In this document: one piece after another, positions 24,204 to 33,606 of the stretch
How the letters are laid out: every line of letters starts with the position of its first letter
How positions within the stretch are numbered: position 1 is the first letter of the stretch
Source of the DNA: Dethiobacter sp.
GTDB lineage: Bacteria > Bacillota > Dethiobacteria > Dethiobacterales > Dethiobacteraceae
Length of the DNA: 37,267 nucleotides
Assembly: GCA_018335875.1 (NCBI GenBank)
Contig: JAGXRN010000045.1
Coordinates: 1 to 37,267 of the forward strand
Direction of reading: 5' to 3'
Program-made: the position numbers and the translations under genes
Notes under the pieces: generated by a model
Databases searched by the model: none
The model's input: the letters and a program-made list of their open reading frames with translations, nothing else
What the model was told of the DNA's origin: nothing

Positions 24204-24227
24204 CCGGCCAAAAGGCCGGTTTTTTTG
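24204..24227 (+). terminator. Rho-independent terminator of the hdr-flx operon
   Basis: CCGGCC (24204-24209), AAAA loop, GGCCGG (24214-24219), then seven T residues. It lies 8 nt after the flxA-like stop codon. Confidence 0.92.
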
Positions 24228-24388
24228 TCCAGATAATACTAATAGTTTAAAAAAGAGGAAAAAGGGTATAGTGAAATTAATTATGCGAAAAAGGACTTCG
24301 CCCTTTATGTGGAGAATTTTTTAGATGCTGAAATAAGGTAATTAAAGGGTTTTTATTTTAACACCACAATGACGTGAAAGGAGAGAAA

Positions 24389-24688
24389 ATGTTGAGCGAA
24401 TTAAAAGAGGAACTCAGAGCAGCCGCTCTTGATGCCAGAATAGAGCTTGGGAAGAAAGAAGAGGAAGAACTGCAGGCAAAAGTTGAACGCCTTACAGAGC
24501 GGATTAGTCATTTAAAAAAGGAAATTGATACCACTGCTGAATCTCCCCTGTTTTTCCCTCATGAAATAGAAAGCAGGATGATGGAGGACAAACTGGAAGA
24601 ATCCCTCTCCCTGGAAACAGCGCTGGCCAACGGACCTGATACTGGCTATAGCGGCTTTTATGTGCCCAGAATAGTTGCTGAAGAATAG
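24389..24688 (+). CDS. gatC: Asp/Glu-tRNA amidotransferase subunit GatC
   Basis: The 99-aa protein has the GatC layout: an N-terminal helical pair (LARL-equivalent at ALDARIEL, followed by a long charged helix) and the C-terminal clamp. The motif RMMEDKLEESLSLETALAN then GPDTGYSGFYVPRIV matches the usual LREDK...ALKNAP...FKVP pattern. ATG 24389 follows AAAGGAGAG; GTG 24374, five codons earlier, precedes that ribosome site. No T-box leader was seen in the 144 bp upstream. It is 8 nt before gatA. Confidence 0.85.
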   Translation: MLSELKEELRAAALDARIELGKKEEEELQAKVERLTERISHLKKEIDTTAESPLFFPHEIESRMMEDKLEESLSLETALANGPDTGYSGFYVPRIVAEE

Positions 24689-24696
24689 GAGGAACC

Positions 24697-26100
24697 ATGT
24701 TGGAACAAAAAGCAACAATAAGAGAATTGTTTGAAATGTACAGCAATAAAGCCATATCCAGGCAGGAATTAAAGGAATCATGCATTTGTATTTTACAGAA
24801 AATTGATTCTGAGTATAATGCGTTTATATCTTTTGCAGATAACTTTAGTATAGAAGAAGGACCTGTTTATCCATGTGTAGCGGCAGACAATATTTGTGTG
24901 GAGTCCCTGAAAACAACCTGTGGTTCAGAGATACTGGAAGAATATGAATCTCCTTTCACTGCCTTTGCCATGGAGAAGGCTTTTTTACAGGGATTCAGGC
25001 TTGTAGGAAAAACTAATCTGGATGAATTCGGCATAGGGGATTGTAGAGGGGAGTCCTTTTATAAAACTACTTTAAACCCCTGGTCAAAAGATCGCCTGGC
25101 CGGCAGCGGGACCGCAGCCGCCATAGCAGCAGGAGGTGCTGTGGCAGGCTTTGCCTCCGATGCCAGGGGTGGTTTGCGGCAGGCGGCTTCCTTTTGCGGA
25201 TTGGTGGGCCTAAAGCCAACATACGGCCTGGTCTCACGCCGGGGATTAATAGATTATGCCTCCTCTTTGGACCAAATTGGAGTAATGGCGGCAACCGCAG
25301 ATGACACAGCTTTCGGCCTGGAAGGTATCAGCGGTCTTGACAGCAAAGACCCTACCACACAGGAAGCGCCTGCAAATACAGATGTTGATATCTCAAAGAT
25401 AAGAATTGCTTATCTGCAGGACTGGGATAAGGTGAATGGTCTCACCAAAGAGGTGAAAGAAGTTTTTGAGAATACTCTTTACGCCTTAAGCTCTGCAGAT
25501 ATAGAAACGGACGTGGCGCCCTTCCCCTATCTGCCTCTTACTGCAATCACCGCTTCTGTAATCGGAGCAGTGGAATCCTTTTCCAACCTGGCCAACTTTG
25601 ACGGCATTCGCTTTGGCAAGAGGGTAGATGGAGACCACTTGCAGGATATGTATATAAAAACCAGGACATCCTGCTTTGGTAAAAGAGTCAAAGAATATCT
25701 GACCTTCGGGGCCTTAATGTCTTCCGGCAAGAATTATAAGGAATATTTTTTATGGGCACAGAAAAACCGCCGCGCTATTTATAAAAGCCTGATGGAGCTG
25801 CTTAAAGAGTACGATTTTATCATCCTTCCCACCGTTCCTTTTACTGCTCCTCTCTTATCAGAAAAAGACAACTCAACTGAACTGGAGAATGCTGCGGATA
25901 CGTATACCTCTCTGGCTAACCTGGCCGGACTGCCTGCCGTCACAGTGCCTGCAGGGTTCAATGGTATGATGCCTGTAGGGGTACAGCTGATAGGGCGGCC
26001 TTTTTCAGAAGCAGCATTGTTAAAGATGGCAAAAATGCTGGCAGAGAAATCCTCTGTACCGGGTCGTCTCCGGGACATGCAGGAGGTGCTGTCTTCATGA
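24697..26100 (+). CDS. gatA: GatA-like amidase-fold subunit lacking the entire Ser-cisSer-Lys triad
   Basis: This is a 467-aa amidase-signature protein, clearly GatA by segments such as GKTNLDEFGIG (104-114), SFCGLVGLKPTYG, then LVSRRGLIDYASSLDQIG, and LAGLPAVTVPAG. All three catalytic positions are changed. The Lys of the family motif IKDNI is Ala63 in VAADNI. The GGSSGGS block is shortened to AGSGT, so the cis-Ser position is Gly136. The nucleophile Ser of GGSIRQP is Leu160 in GGLRQA (codon TTG, 25174-25176). Glutamine hydrolysis should therefore be impossible, although fold and operon context are kept. It may be a structural partner using free ammonia, or a repurposed complex. ATG 24697 has AGGAGG upstream and the stop overlaps gatB (ATGA). 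Confidence 0.88.
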   Translation: MLEQKATIRELFEMYSNKAISRQELKESCICILQKIDSEYNAFISFADNFSIEEGPVYPCVAADNICVESLKTTCGSEILEEYESPFTAFAMEKAFLQGFRLVGKTNLDEFGIGDCRGESFYKTTLNPWSKDRLAGSGTAAAIAAGGAVAGFASDARGGLRQAASFCGLVGLKPTYGLVSRRGLIDYASSLDQIGVMAATADDTAFGLEGISGLDSKDPTTQEAPANTDVDISKIRIAYLQDWDKVNGLTKEVKEVFENTLYALSSADIETDVAPFPYLPLTAITASVIGAVESFSNLANFDGIRFGKRVDGDHLQDMYIKTRTSCFGKRVKEYLTFGALMSSGKNYKEYFLWAQKNRRAIYKSLMELLKEYDFIILPTVPFTAPLLSEKDNSTELENAADTYTSLANLAGLPAVTVPAGFNGMMPVGVQLIGRPFSEAALLKMAKMLAEKSSVPGRLRDMQEVLSS

Positions 26101-27533
26101 AACAGTTTGAACCGGTAATCGGCCTGGAAGTTCATGTTGAACTTTTAACTAAGACAAAACTCTTTTGCAGGTGCGGCACTACTTTCGGGAAGGAGCCCAA
26201 TGTGCAGGTCTGTCCAATATGTCTGGGCCTTCCAGGGCATCGTCCCAGCTTAAACCGCAGTGCAGTGGAATATGCAATTAAAGCATCACTGGCCCTCAAC
26301 TGCGAGATAACAGAGTATACTACCTTTGACCGCAAAAACTATTTTTACTGTGATCTGCCAAAGGGCTACCAGATTTCTCAATTTTTTTACCCCACAGGCA
26401 CCAACGGCTATGTTGATATAAATGTCCACGGTGAGGAGCGCAGAATAAGAGTACGCCAGATTCATATTGAAGAAGATACGGGCAAGCTGCTGCACCAGGG
26501 CGAAATAGTTGATTCAGCAGACAGCGAGGTTGACTTCAACAGGGCAGGTATTCCTCTCATTGAAATAGTCACTCAGCCTGATGTCCGTTCAGCAGAAGAG
26601 GCCCGGGCTTTTCTGCAGAAACTTCGTACCATTTTGCTTTATACAGAAATTTCCGACTGTAAAATGGAAGAGGGCTCCATGCGCTGTGATGCCAATGTAA
26701 GCCTGCGTCCGGCCGGAACAGAGCCCCTTGGCCAGAAAACTGAAGTAAAAAACATGAATTCTTTCCGTTCAGTGCAGCGTGGGATTGAATATGAAATCGA
26801 CCGCCAGGAAGCACTTCTTCAGAAGGGCTTACAGGTAGCTCCCGAGACCAGGCACTGGGATGAGAACAAAGGAATCACCAAAGCGATGCGCAGCAAGTTT
26901 CTCGCTTCCGACTACCGCTGCTTCCCCGACCCCAACGTCATACCCCTCTTTATTGACAAAAGCTGGGTCAGCCACATCCAAAAAGAGCTGCCGGAACTTC
27001 CGGAAAGCCGCTTTGCCCGTCTTGTCGGCCTGGGCCTTCCCGCGTACGATGCTGAATTAATCACATCCTCAAAAGAACTGGCAGATTTTTATGACAGCGC
27101 CTATGAACATTATAAAGATGCCAAAGCATTGAGCAACTGGATTATGGGTGATTTCATGAGGCTGTTAAAAGCAGGCAACCTGGGAGTAAATGAAAGCAAG
27201 TTAACTCCTGATAATTTAGCCGGTCTCTTGTCTCTTGTGGATAAAGGGACAATAAGCGGAAAGATAGGCAAAGAAGTGTTTGAAGAGATGTTCACTTCAG
27301 GCAAAAAAGCGCAAGAGATTGTCAGCGAAAAAGGCTTGGAACAAATCTCAGATAGCGGGGAACTTGAAAAAGTAATTGACAGCATCATTGCTGCACACCC
27401 GGGCCCAGTGGAAGACTTCCGCAACGGTAAAACCCAAACCATCGGCTTTTTGGTCGGCCAGGTCATGAAAGAAACCCGCGGCAAGGCGAATCCCCAGGCA
27501 GTAAACCAGATTCTCACAGAAAAACTACAATAA
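26097..27533 (+). CDS. gatB: Asp/Glu-tRNA amidotransferase subunit GatB
   Basis: The 478-aa protein is full length. The kinase/transamidase cradle has GLEVHVEL near residues 9-16 (metal-ligand His), the zinc site CRCGTTFG...CPICLGLPG, FDRKNYFY, HIEEDTGK and PLIEIVT (metal-ligand Glu residues), and KMEEGSMRCDANVSLRP. The C-terminal YqeY-like tRNA-binding tail (KLTPDNLAGLL and FLVGQVMKETRGKANPQ) is complete. So activation of Glu-tRNA or Asp-tRNA should work, unlike the glutaminase of its partner. A small oddity is DYRCFPDPNV where the family usually has DYRYFPEPD. AGGAGGTG in the gatA tail is the ribosome site. Confidence 0.92.
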   Translation: MKQFEPVIGLEVHVELLTKTKLFCRCGTTFGKEPNVQVCPICLGLPGHRPSLNRSAVEYAIKASLALNCEITEYTTFDRKNYFYCDLPKGYQISQFFYPTGTNGYVDINVHGEERRIRVRQIHIEEDTGKLLHQGEIVDSADSEVDFNRAGIPLIEIVTQPDVRSAEEARAFLQKLRTILLYTEISDCKMEEGSMRCDANVSLRPAGTEPLGQKTEVKNMNSFRSVQRGIEYEIDRQEALLQKGLQVAPETRHWDENKGITKAMRSKFLASDYRCFPDPNVIPLFIDKSWVSHIQKELPELPESRFARLVGLGLPAYDAELITSSKELADFYDSAYEHYKDAKALSNWIMGDFMRLLKAGNLGVNESKLTPDNLAGLLSLVDKGTISGKIGKEVFEEMFTSGKKAQEIVSEKGLEQISDSGELEKVIDSIIAAHPGPVEDFRNGKTQTIGFLVGQVMKETRGKANPQAVNQILTEKLQ

Positions 27534-27536
27534 AGT

Positions 27537-27574
27537 AAAAGTGCGACAGTGAACTATTCTCCTGTCGCACTTTT
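27537..27574. terminator. Bidirectional terminator after gatB
   Basis: AAAAGTGCGACAG (27537-27549) pairs perfectly over 13 bp with CTGTCGCACTTTT (27562-27574), with A-run and T-run at the ends. It lies between gatB on plus and the fusion gene on minus. Confidence 0.85.
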
Positions 27575-27652
27575 AGTATTAACAGCCCTTTTAGCGTGAT
27601 AAGAGGCCGATTTCCTGTAGTTAATTACTTACTTAGAGAACTGTAATATAAA

Positions 27653-30292
27653 TCAGTTGCTTGCAGTACCGGGCATAGTACGATGCTGCTGCCTGGCGGC
27701 AAGGACTGCCTGCCAGCGCTCTTCGCTCAGAGGGTGGTTGAAACTGCGGAAGCTGGCCAGCCTGAAACCGTGCTTGTTGGCCAGTTCCCTGGTTTTCAGG
27801 ATGCTCTCCAGGGTGATTCCAGAGGAGCCGAGGCTGAAATTGGTGTAATGCTGATCCAGGGCAAGCATCATTGTTTCGGCCATACAGGCGTAAGCCAATC
27901 CCTCTTCGAAGCCGAAGTTCCAGCCCAGAGACGGCAGCCCAGGCACTTCCACCACCCCGCCGTCCAGGACGAGGACATCTGGCCTGACACGTTCCACATC
28001 CTCACTCACATTAGCCGGCCTTGAGATGTCACAGACGACTGCGCCATGCTTCAGGTTGCCCGCGTGTATGATTTTACCCATGGTGTTTGTAGCGCTTACA
28101 ACAACATCTGCCCGTGGCAGCACCTCGTTGATGGAGGTGGAGACGCTGATCAGCCGGTTCTTACGGCTGCTGCCCCTGACAAACTCGACAAAATCACTCA
28201 AAGGAGCAGTTGACGGAGGCAGTTCTTTGCTTTCAGCGAGTACGCTGCCGATGCTGCCAGGTGTGAATTGGTGATTGTTCTCGAGGAGGGAGGCCAGGTA
28301 ACGGTATATTTCAGCCGCTATGCCTTGCAGCCTGTTGATGCTTGACTCTTTATGGTTGGGATTTCCAATCAGAATCAGACTGGAGACTGTCTCCGATAAA
28401 AGCGTGGACAGGCCCTTGCCGATGGCGCCGGTAGCCCCGATAACTGCTGCCGTAGCATGAGACGGGGACATATCAAGCCTTTTAAGGGCTGTGTTGACAG
28501 CATCAATGGCTGCTACCACTGTATAGCTGTTGCCGGTGGTTACCGGTACGCCTTCATCTTTTACATAGAGCCCTCCCATGGAAACTACTGAAGTATAGGC
28601 GCCCAGCCCCACGATGCGTGCACCGCGCTCTTTGGCCAGTGTGACTGCTGCTTTCAGTTCTTCCAGTGCCTGTTTTTTAGGCATTTCGACCAGTTCCTCG
28701 GTAGTTCTGGGGACAACGATAAACTCCCCGTAAGCTTTTTTGCCGCAGCTTGAAGTTATGTGGGTTTTGGCAACCACGAAGGGGTCTATCAGGTCGTTCC
28801 ATCTTCCAGTCAGCTCCGCCAGTTCACTTTCATTGAACGACAGGAGGCTGTCATCAAACTGGTGATAGCTTTGCAGGTCAAGCGGGTGCATCAGGAAGGC
28901 GAATCTGCCCTCAGAATCATCGCCGCTGGGGTATATACGGTTGGGAAGTCCCGGTGTAAAAACTGTATACTGCCGCTCTTCATTTTCACCAAGCATGAAA
29001 GAAAGCAATTTGGCTGTATTGCCTTGGGTTAAAACGGCCAGCATTCTTTCGATGCCTGCAAGAGCCTCACGGCACTGGTCTTCCGTGATTGTAAGGGGCG
29101 GCTCAATTCTGATTACAGCGTTGCCGTTTAAAGTGGGTGCCACCCGGATTTTTTCCTTATTCAACAGGTAGGCGGAGATGACAGGGGTAAGAAGTTCCTG
29201 TTCGGCCATTATCCCAAGCAGGCTTCCCGGGAAGGTGTCGCCATCGATGCCAAATTCAATACCCAGCATCAGGCCCCTGCCCCGGATTGCTTTTACGATA
29301 TGGGGATACTTCTCTTGCAAAGACAGCAAACCGCTTTTTAAAACATGGCCCCTGGCATTTATATCGTCAAGAAGTGGCTGCTTTTCGTCACAGAGTATTT
29401 CCAGCGACTTCAGGCCCACGCGGCAGGCCAGCGAACCTCCGGCAAAGGTGGAAGAATGTTTCCTGGCAAAATCTCTGGTGTATATTTCGGCTCTGCTGAG
29501 GCAGGCGCCAATTGGCATCAGGCCGCCCCCCAGTGCTTTTGCCAGGAGCATCACATCAGGGATAATCCCTTCGTCCTCGCAGGCAAACAGTGTCCCTGTC
29601 CTACCCAGGCCGGTCTGTATTTCATCGGCGACAAGCAGGACTCCGTACTGTTCACAGACTTTCATTGCTTCGGCCAGGTACCCTTTTGGCGGCACTACAA
29701 TCCCGCCTTCTCCCTGGATCGGTTCGACAAGGAAAGCGGCGTAGAGTTCAGGGTTTTTTTTCAGTTCTGCATCAAGAGAGGCAAGATCCCCAAACGGCAC
29801 ATAATTAAATTCTGCGAAAGGAGCACCAAAAGGCGCCTGATAGTAGTTGTTGCCTGTGGCAGAAAGAGCACCCAGGGTTTTGCCGTGGAAACTGTTTTCA
29901 GTGGATAGTATCCCTCTTCTGCCAGTGGCCGAGCGGCATAACTTGATGGCAGCTTCAGCTGCTTCCGTGCCGCTGTTGGTAAAAGTAACATAGGCGAGAC
30001 CCTGCGGTGCAAGCTCAATCAACCTTTTAGCCAATTCACCGGCGGCGTTGAGCGCTGAAGGCTGCACGAAACCCGGTTCCTGGGACAGCTGGACACTGTT
30101 TACACTATCCCAAATGGCGGGCGGGTTGTGCCCAAAGGGCAGCGCTCCGTAAGCGGCGATACAGTCCAGGTAGCGGTTGCCTGCACTGTCATAGAGGTAA
30201 CAACCGTCGCCTCTGACAAAACTTTTATCCAGCTTGATATTCTCCAGAAGATTCCCCAGGTGGGGGTTTACATATTGGGTGTATGGATGCAT
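27653..30292 (-). CDS. Class-III PLP aminotransferase fused to an acyl-ACP reductase (AAR)-like domain
   Basis: The single chain has 879 aa. Residues about 1-425 form a class-III (ornithine/putrescine-type) aminotransferase: TNSGTEAAEAAIKLCR, NSFHGKTLGALS, the cofactor Asp motif VADEIQTGLGRTG (Asp223) and the PLP Lys252 in LLAKALGGG. After a short linker, residues about 460-850 resemble cyanobacterial long-chain acyl-ACP reductase: GLGAYTSVV, TTGNSYT, Rossmann GATGAIG (619-625), and ACMAE with Cys803 at the place of the AAR catalytic Cys, then KHGFRLASF. About 50 residues are inserted after the Rossmann beta-2. Reduction of an acyl thioester to aldehyde and transamination to an amine in one protein is the obvious hypothesis; the reverse direction is possible. 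ATG 30292 has GGGAGG 8-9 nt upstream; the reading frame from 30367 includes the promoter region. Confidence 0.87.
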   Translation of the reverse strand: MHPYTQYVNPHLGNLLENIKLDKSFVRGDGCYLYDSAGNRYLDCIAAYGALPFGHNPPAIWDSVNSVQLSQEPGFVQPSALNAAGELAKRLIELAPQGLAYVTFTNSGTEAAEAAIKLCRSATGRRGILSTENSFHGKTLGALSATGNNYYQAPFGAPFAEFNYVPFGDLASLDAELKKNPELYAAFLVEPIQGEGGIVVPPKGYLAEAMKVCEQYGVLLVADEIQTGLGRTGTLFACEDEGIIPDVMLLAKALGGGLMPIGACLSRAEIYTRDFARKHSSTFAGGSLACRVGLKSLEILCDEKQPLLDDINARGHVLKSGLLSLQEKYPHIVKAIRGRGLMLGIEFGIDGDTFPGSLLGIMAEQELLTPVISAYLLNKEKIRVAPTLNGNAVIRIEPPLTITEDQCREALAGIERMLAVLTQGNTAKLLSFMLGENEERQYTVFTPGLPNRIYPSGDDSEGRFAFLMHPLDLQSYHQFDDSLLSFNESELAELTGRWNDLIDPFVVAKTHITSSCGKKAYGEFIVVPRTTEELVEMPKKQALEELKAAVTLAKERGARIVGLGAYTSVVSMGGLYVKDEGVPVTTGNSYTVVAAIDAVNTALKRLDMSPSHATAAVIGATGAIGKGLSTLLSETVSSLILIGNPNHKESSINRLQGIAAEIYRYLASLLENNHQFTPGSIGSVLAESKELPPSTAPLSDFVEFVRGSSRKNRLISVSTSINEVLPRADVVVSATNTMGKIIHAGNLKHGAVVCDISRPANVSEDVERVRPDVLVLDGGVVEVPGLPSLGWNFGFEEGLAYACMAETMMLALDQHYTNFSLGSSGITLESILKTRELANKHGFRLASFRSFNHPLSEERWQAVLAARQQHRTMPGTASN

Positions 30293-30312
30293 CAAATCTG
30301 ACCTCCCGAATA

Positions 30313-30332
30313 TGTGCACATTTATGTGCACA
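30313..30332. promoter_or_regulatory. Double TGTGCACA palindrome operator at the fusion-gene start site
   Basis: TGTGCACA occurs at 30313-30320 and 30325-30332, a 12-bp period, just downstream of the predicted -10 of the minus-strand gene. A related half site (TTGTGCATC on minus) overlaps its -35. The placement is typical of a repressor operator. The regulator is unknown. Confidence 0.55.
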
Positions 30333-30339
30333 CGACTAT

Positions 30340-30369
30340 ATTCTATTCTACCACTTTTTAGATGCACAA
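30340..30369 (-). promoter_or_regulatory. Predicted sigma-A promoter of the aminotransferase-AAR gene
   Basis: On minus, TTGTGC (30369-30364), an 18-bp spacer and TAGAAT (30345-30340) form a moderate promoter, with transcription starting near 30333. It lies in the short gap after carB, so the gene need not depend on carAB transcription. Confidence 0.5.
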
Positions 30370-30381
30370 ATCAACCTTTTC

Positions 30382-33300
30382 TTACTGCTTCAGGTAGTCC
30401 TGGATGGTGGTGTAGTTGACACTGTCGCCCTCCTTCAGTTTCTGCATCACATCCAACACTGCTTTTGTGGTATCCAGGGAGGTCAGGCAGGGGATATTAA
30501 GTTCCACTGCGGCACGGCGGATACGAAAACCGTCGCGCAGCGGCAGCTTCCCTTTGGTTAAAGTATTGATGACAACATCGATTTTATTCTGGCGGATGAA
30601 ATCCACCACATGAGGTGAACCCTCTGCTATTTTATTAACACGTGCGGCCTTGCAGCCTGCTTCAAGCAGTGCACGGGCGGTGCCGTCGGTGGCAAAGAGT
30701 GAGAAACCGAGGTCTGCAAATCTTTGCAGCAGGGGGATGGCTTCCGCTTTATCCTTGTCGGCCACAGTGGCTAAAATGTTACCAGTGGGCGGCAAATAAA
30801 GGTTGGCAGCCAGCAGAGCTTTGTAGAGGGCACGGGGCAGGTCTGTGTCGATGCCCATCACCTCGCCGGTGGATTTCATCTCAGGCCCCAGTGATGTTTC
30901 CAGGTCGGCAAGCTTGGCGAAGGAGAAGACAGGCGCCTTGACTGCCACGAATTTTTTTTCCGGGTGGAGACCGCTGCTGTAGCCAAGATCCTGAAGTTTG
31001 TAACCAAGGGCGGTACGTGTTGCAAGTTGGATCATTGGTATGCCGGTGACTTTGGAAAGGAAAGGCACTGTCCGGGAGGAACGGGGGTTTACCTCCAGCA
31101 CATACAGTTTACCTTTAAATACCACATATTGGATGTTGATAATGCCTTTTACGTTGAGAGCGCGTGCCAGGCGGACAGTGTAGCCAATAAGATCTTTTTT
31201 CAGTTCTTCTGTCAGTGAAAGAGCGGGGTAAACAGCGATGCTGTCGCCGGAATGGACACCTGCCCGTTCAATGTGCTCCATAATGCCGGGGATAAGGACT
31301 GTTTCCCCGTCTGAGATGGCGTCGACTTCCAGTTCTTTGCCCAGCAGGTATTTATCAACAAGCACCGGGTGCTTGGGTGAGACCAAGACGGCGGTTTTCA
31401 TATACTCTTCAAGTTCCCCGTCATTGTAGACTATCTCCATGGCCCTGCCGCCAAGGACATAAGAGGGACGCACCACAACCGGGTAGCCGATATGCTTTGC
31501 ACCAGCCAGGGCTTCTGACACAGAGGTTGCGGTCCCACCCGGCGGGCGTAAGATGCCGAGCTCCTCAAGGAGTCTGTCAAACTTGTCTCTGTCTTCTGCC
31601 TTGTCGATGTCCTCCACAGCTGTGCCGATAATGGAGATGCCTGCCTTAGCCAGCGGCTCGGCCAGGTTAATGGCGGTCTGGCCGCCAAACTGGACAATGA
31701 CGCCATCCGGTTTCTCTCCGTCCAGGATGTTGAGTACATCTTCGACCTGCAGTGGTTCAAAGTAAAGCCGGTCTGAAGTGTCAAAGTCGGTGGAGACTGT
31801 TTCCGGGTTGTTGTTAATAATAATTGTTTCTATTCCCTCATCGCGCAGCGCCCAGGCCGAGTGGACCGAGCAGTAGTCAAACTCAATGCCCTGCCCGATG
31901 CGTATGGGCCCCGAACCGAGAACCACAATTTTACGGTTTTCAGTATAAACAGCCTCGTTTTCGCACTCATAGGTTGAGTAGAAATAAGGTGTCAGGGCTT
32001 CAAACTCGCCGGCACAGGTGTCTACCATTTTATAGGCAGGTATTATCCCTGCTGCTTTGCGGGTAGTGCGGACTTCATCTTCAGTGGCGCCTGTAAGCTC
32101 GGCGATAGTCTCGTCGGCAAAGCCCATCCTCTTGGCTTCCAGCCACAGTGCGACGGGAATAGACGCAGCTCCCTGGTCTTTAAAAGCTGATATCCTGACT
32201 TCCATGTCCACGATGTTCTTTATCTTCCCGGAAAAGAAGGGGTCAATCCGCGAGATTTCATAGATTTCTTCAACAGTGACGCCGCGACGTAAGGCCTCGG
32301 CTACGACAAAAAACCTTTCATCGTTTGGCCGTGAAATTTTTTCTTTTAGAGTCGTATCGTCCAGATTGCTCAGCCCGTTTAACCTCAGGCTGTGTACGCC
32401 GATCTCCAGTGAGCGGACAGCCTTTAAGAGAGCGGCCTCGAGGGTGCGGTCGATGGCCATCACTTCGCCGGTGGCCTTCATTTGCGTGCCAAGTGTGCGC
32501 TCCGCCAGTGAAAACTTATCAAAAGGCCAGCGTGGGAATTTGACTACAACGTAGTCGATAGCCGGCTCAAAGCAGGCAGATGTTTTTTTGGTTACAGCAT
32601 TCTGTATCTCATCAAGGGTGAGGCCGATGGCAATTTTTGTGGCCACCTTGGCGATGGGGTAACCTGTAGCTTTGGAGGCCAGCGCCGAAGAGCGGGAGAC
32701 ACGGGGGTTGACTTCTATTACCACATAGTCAAAACTGTCTGTATCAAGGGCGAACTGGATGTTGCAGCCGCCTTCAATGCCAAGTGCGCGGATAATCTTA
32801 AGCGAGGCGGTGCGCAGCATCTGGTACTCGCGGCCTGCCAGCGTCTGTGCCGGCGCCACCACAATGCTGTCGCCTGTATGGACACCAACAGGGTCGATGT
32901 TTTCCATGCTGCAGATGGTGATGCAGTTATCGTTGCTGTCCCGCATAACTTCAAACTCGATTTCTTTCCAGCCTGCCACGCTTTTTTCCACCAGGATCTG
33001 GCTGATAGGACTGGTTTTGAGGCCGCGCTGTGCAGTTTTTTGCAGTTCTTCTTCGTCACGGGCAAAACCACCGCCGCTGCCACCCATGGTATAGGCCGGG
33101 CGCACAACCAGGGGATAGCCTGTCTCTGCTCCAAAAGCCACAGCATCTTCCACAGTGGACACAATGGTAGAGGCAGGAATAGGCTCACTTAATTCATTCA
33201 TTGTTTTTTTGAACAGTTCTCTGTCTTCGGCCCGCCTGATAGCGTCAAGTGGTGTGCCAAGCAGCCTGACTCCGTAACGCTCGAGAATTCTCTGTTCCGC

Positions 33301-33606
33301 CAGGTCCTTAGCGGAGTTCAGTCCGATTTGGCCGCCCAGAGTGGGCAGGAGTCCATCGGGGCGTTCTTTGGCTATTATTTCTGTGAGGGTGGAAATCTGC
33401 AGCGGTTCTATATAGACATGGTCGGCGATGTTGGTATCTGTCATGATTGTGGCAGGGTTGCTGTTTACAAGCACAACCTCAAGCCCTTCTTCTTTAAGCG
33501 CACGGCAGGCCTGTGTTCCCGCATAATCGAATTCGGCAGCCTGGCCGATAATGATTGGACCTGAGCCGATAACCATAACTTTTTTAATATCCTGGTATTT
33601 AGGCAT
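30382..33606 (-). CDS. carB: Carbamoyl-phosphate synthase large subunit
   Basis: The 1074-aa protein makes carbamoyl phosphate for pyrimidine and arginine synthesis. It has the duplicated ATP-grasp halves: [20 protein letters not shown] at the start and the second copy [20 protein letters not shown] near residue 550. Other features are [11 protein letters not shown] and [14 protein letters not shown], and a C-terminal MGS-like allosteric domain. Length and motifs are normal. ATG 33606 is chosen with AGGAGG (33620-33615 on minus) 8 nt upstream; GTG 33615 overlaps that site. It overlaps carA by 8 nt and is under the carA attenuator. No terminator is seen after it. Confidence 0.96.
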   Translation of the reverse strand: MPKYQDIKKVMVIGSGPIIIGQAAEFDYAGTQACRALKEEGLEVVLVNSNPATIMTDTNIADHVYIEPLQISTLTEIIAKERPDGLLPTLGGQIGLNSAKDLAEQRILERYGVRLLGTPLDAIRRAEDRELFKKTMNELSEPIPASTIVSTVEDAVAFGAETGYPLVVRPAYTMGGSGGGFARDEEELQKTAQRGLKTSPISQILVEKSVAGWKEIEFEVMRDSNDNCITICSMENIDPVGVHTGDSIVVAPAQTLAGREYQMLRTASLKIIRALGIEGGCNIQFALDTDSFDYVVIEVNPRVSRSSALASKATGYPIAKVATKIAIGLTLDEIQNAVTKKTSACFEPAIDYVVVKFPRWPFDKFSLAERTLGTQMKATGEVMAIDRTLEAALLKAVRSLEIGVHSLRLNGLSNLDDTTLKEKISRPNDERFFVVAEALRRGVTVEEIYEISRIDPFFSGKIKNIVDMEVRISAFKDQGAASIPVALWLEAKRMGFADETIAELTGATEDEVRTTRKAAGIIPAYKMVDTCAGEFEALTPYFYSTYECENEAVYTENRKIVVLGSGPIRIGQGIEFDYCSVHSAWALRDEGIETIIINNNPETVSTDFDTSDRLYFEPLQVEDVLNILDGEKPDGVIVQFGGQTAINLAEPLAKAGISIIGTAVEDIDKAEDRDKFDRLLEELGILRPPGGTATSVSEALAGAKHIGYPVVVRPSYVLGGRAMEIVYNDGELEEYMKTAVLVSPKHPVLVDKYLLGKELEVDAISDGETVLIPGIMEHIERAGVHSGDSIAVYPALSLTEELKKDLIGYTVRLARALNVKGIINIQYVVFKGKLYVLEVNPRSSRTVPFLSKVTGIPMIQLATRTALGYKLQDLGYSSGLHPEKKFVAVKAPVFSFAKLADLETSLGPEMKSTGEVMGIDTDLPRALYKALLAANLYLPPTGNILATVADKDKAEAIPLLQRFADLGFSLFATDGTARALLEAGCKAARVNKIAEGSPHVVDFIRQNKIDVVINTLTKGKLPLRDGFRIRRAAVELNIPCLTSLDTTKAVLDVMQKLKEGDSVNYTTIQDYLKQ

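Noticed and set aside
24228..24388. T-box leader for gatCAB
   Set aside because: Too short, and no AGGGTGGAACCGCG-like T-box sequence is present.
29178..29744. 188-codon open frame on plus inside the aminotransferase-AAR gene
   Set aside because: Antisense shadow; the minus-strand frame carries the catalytic motifs.
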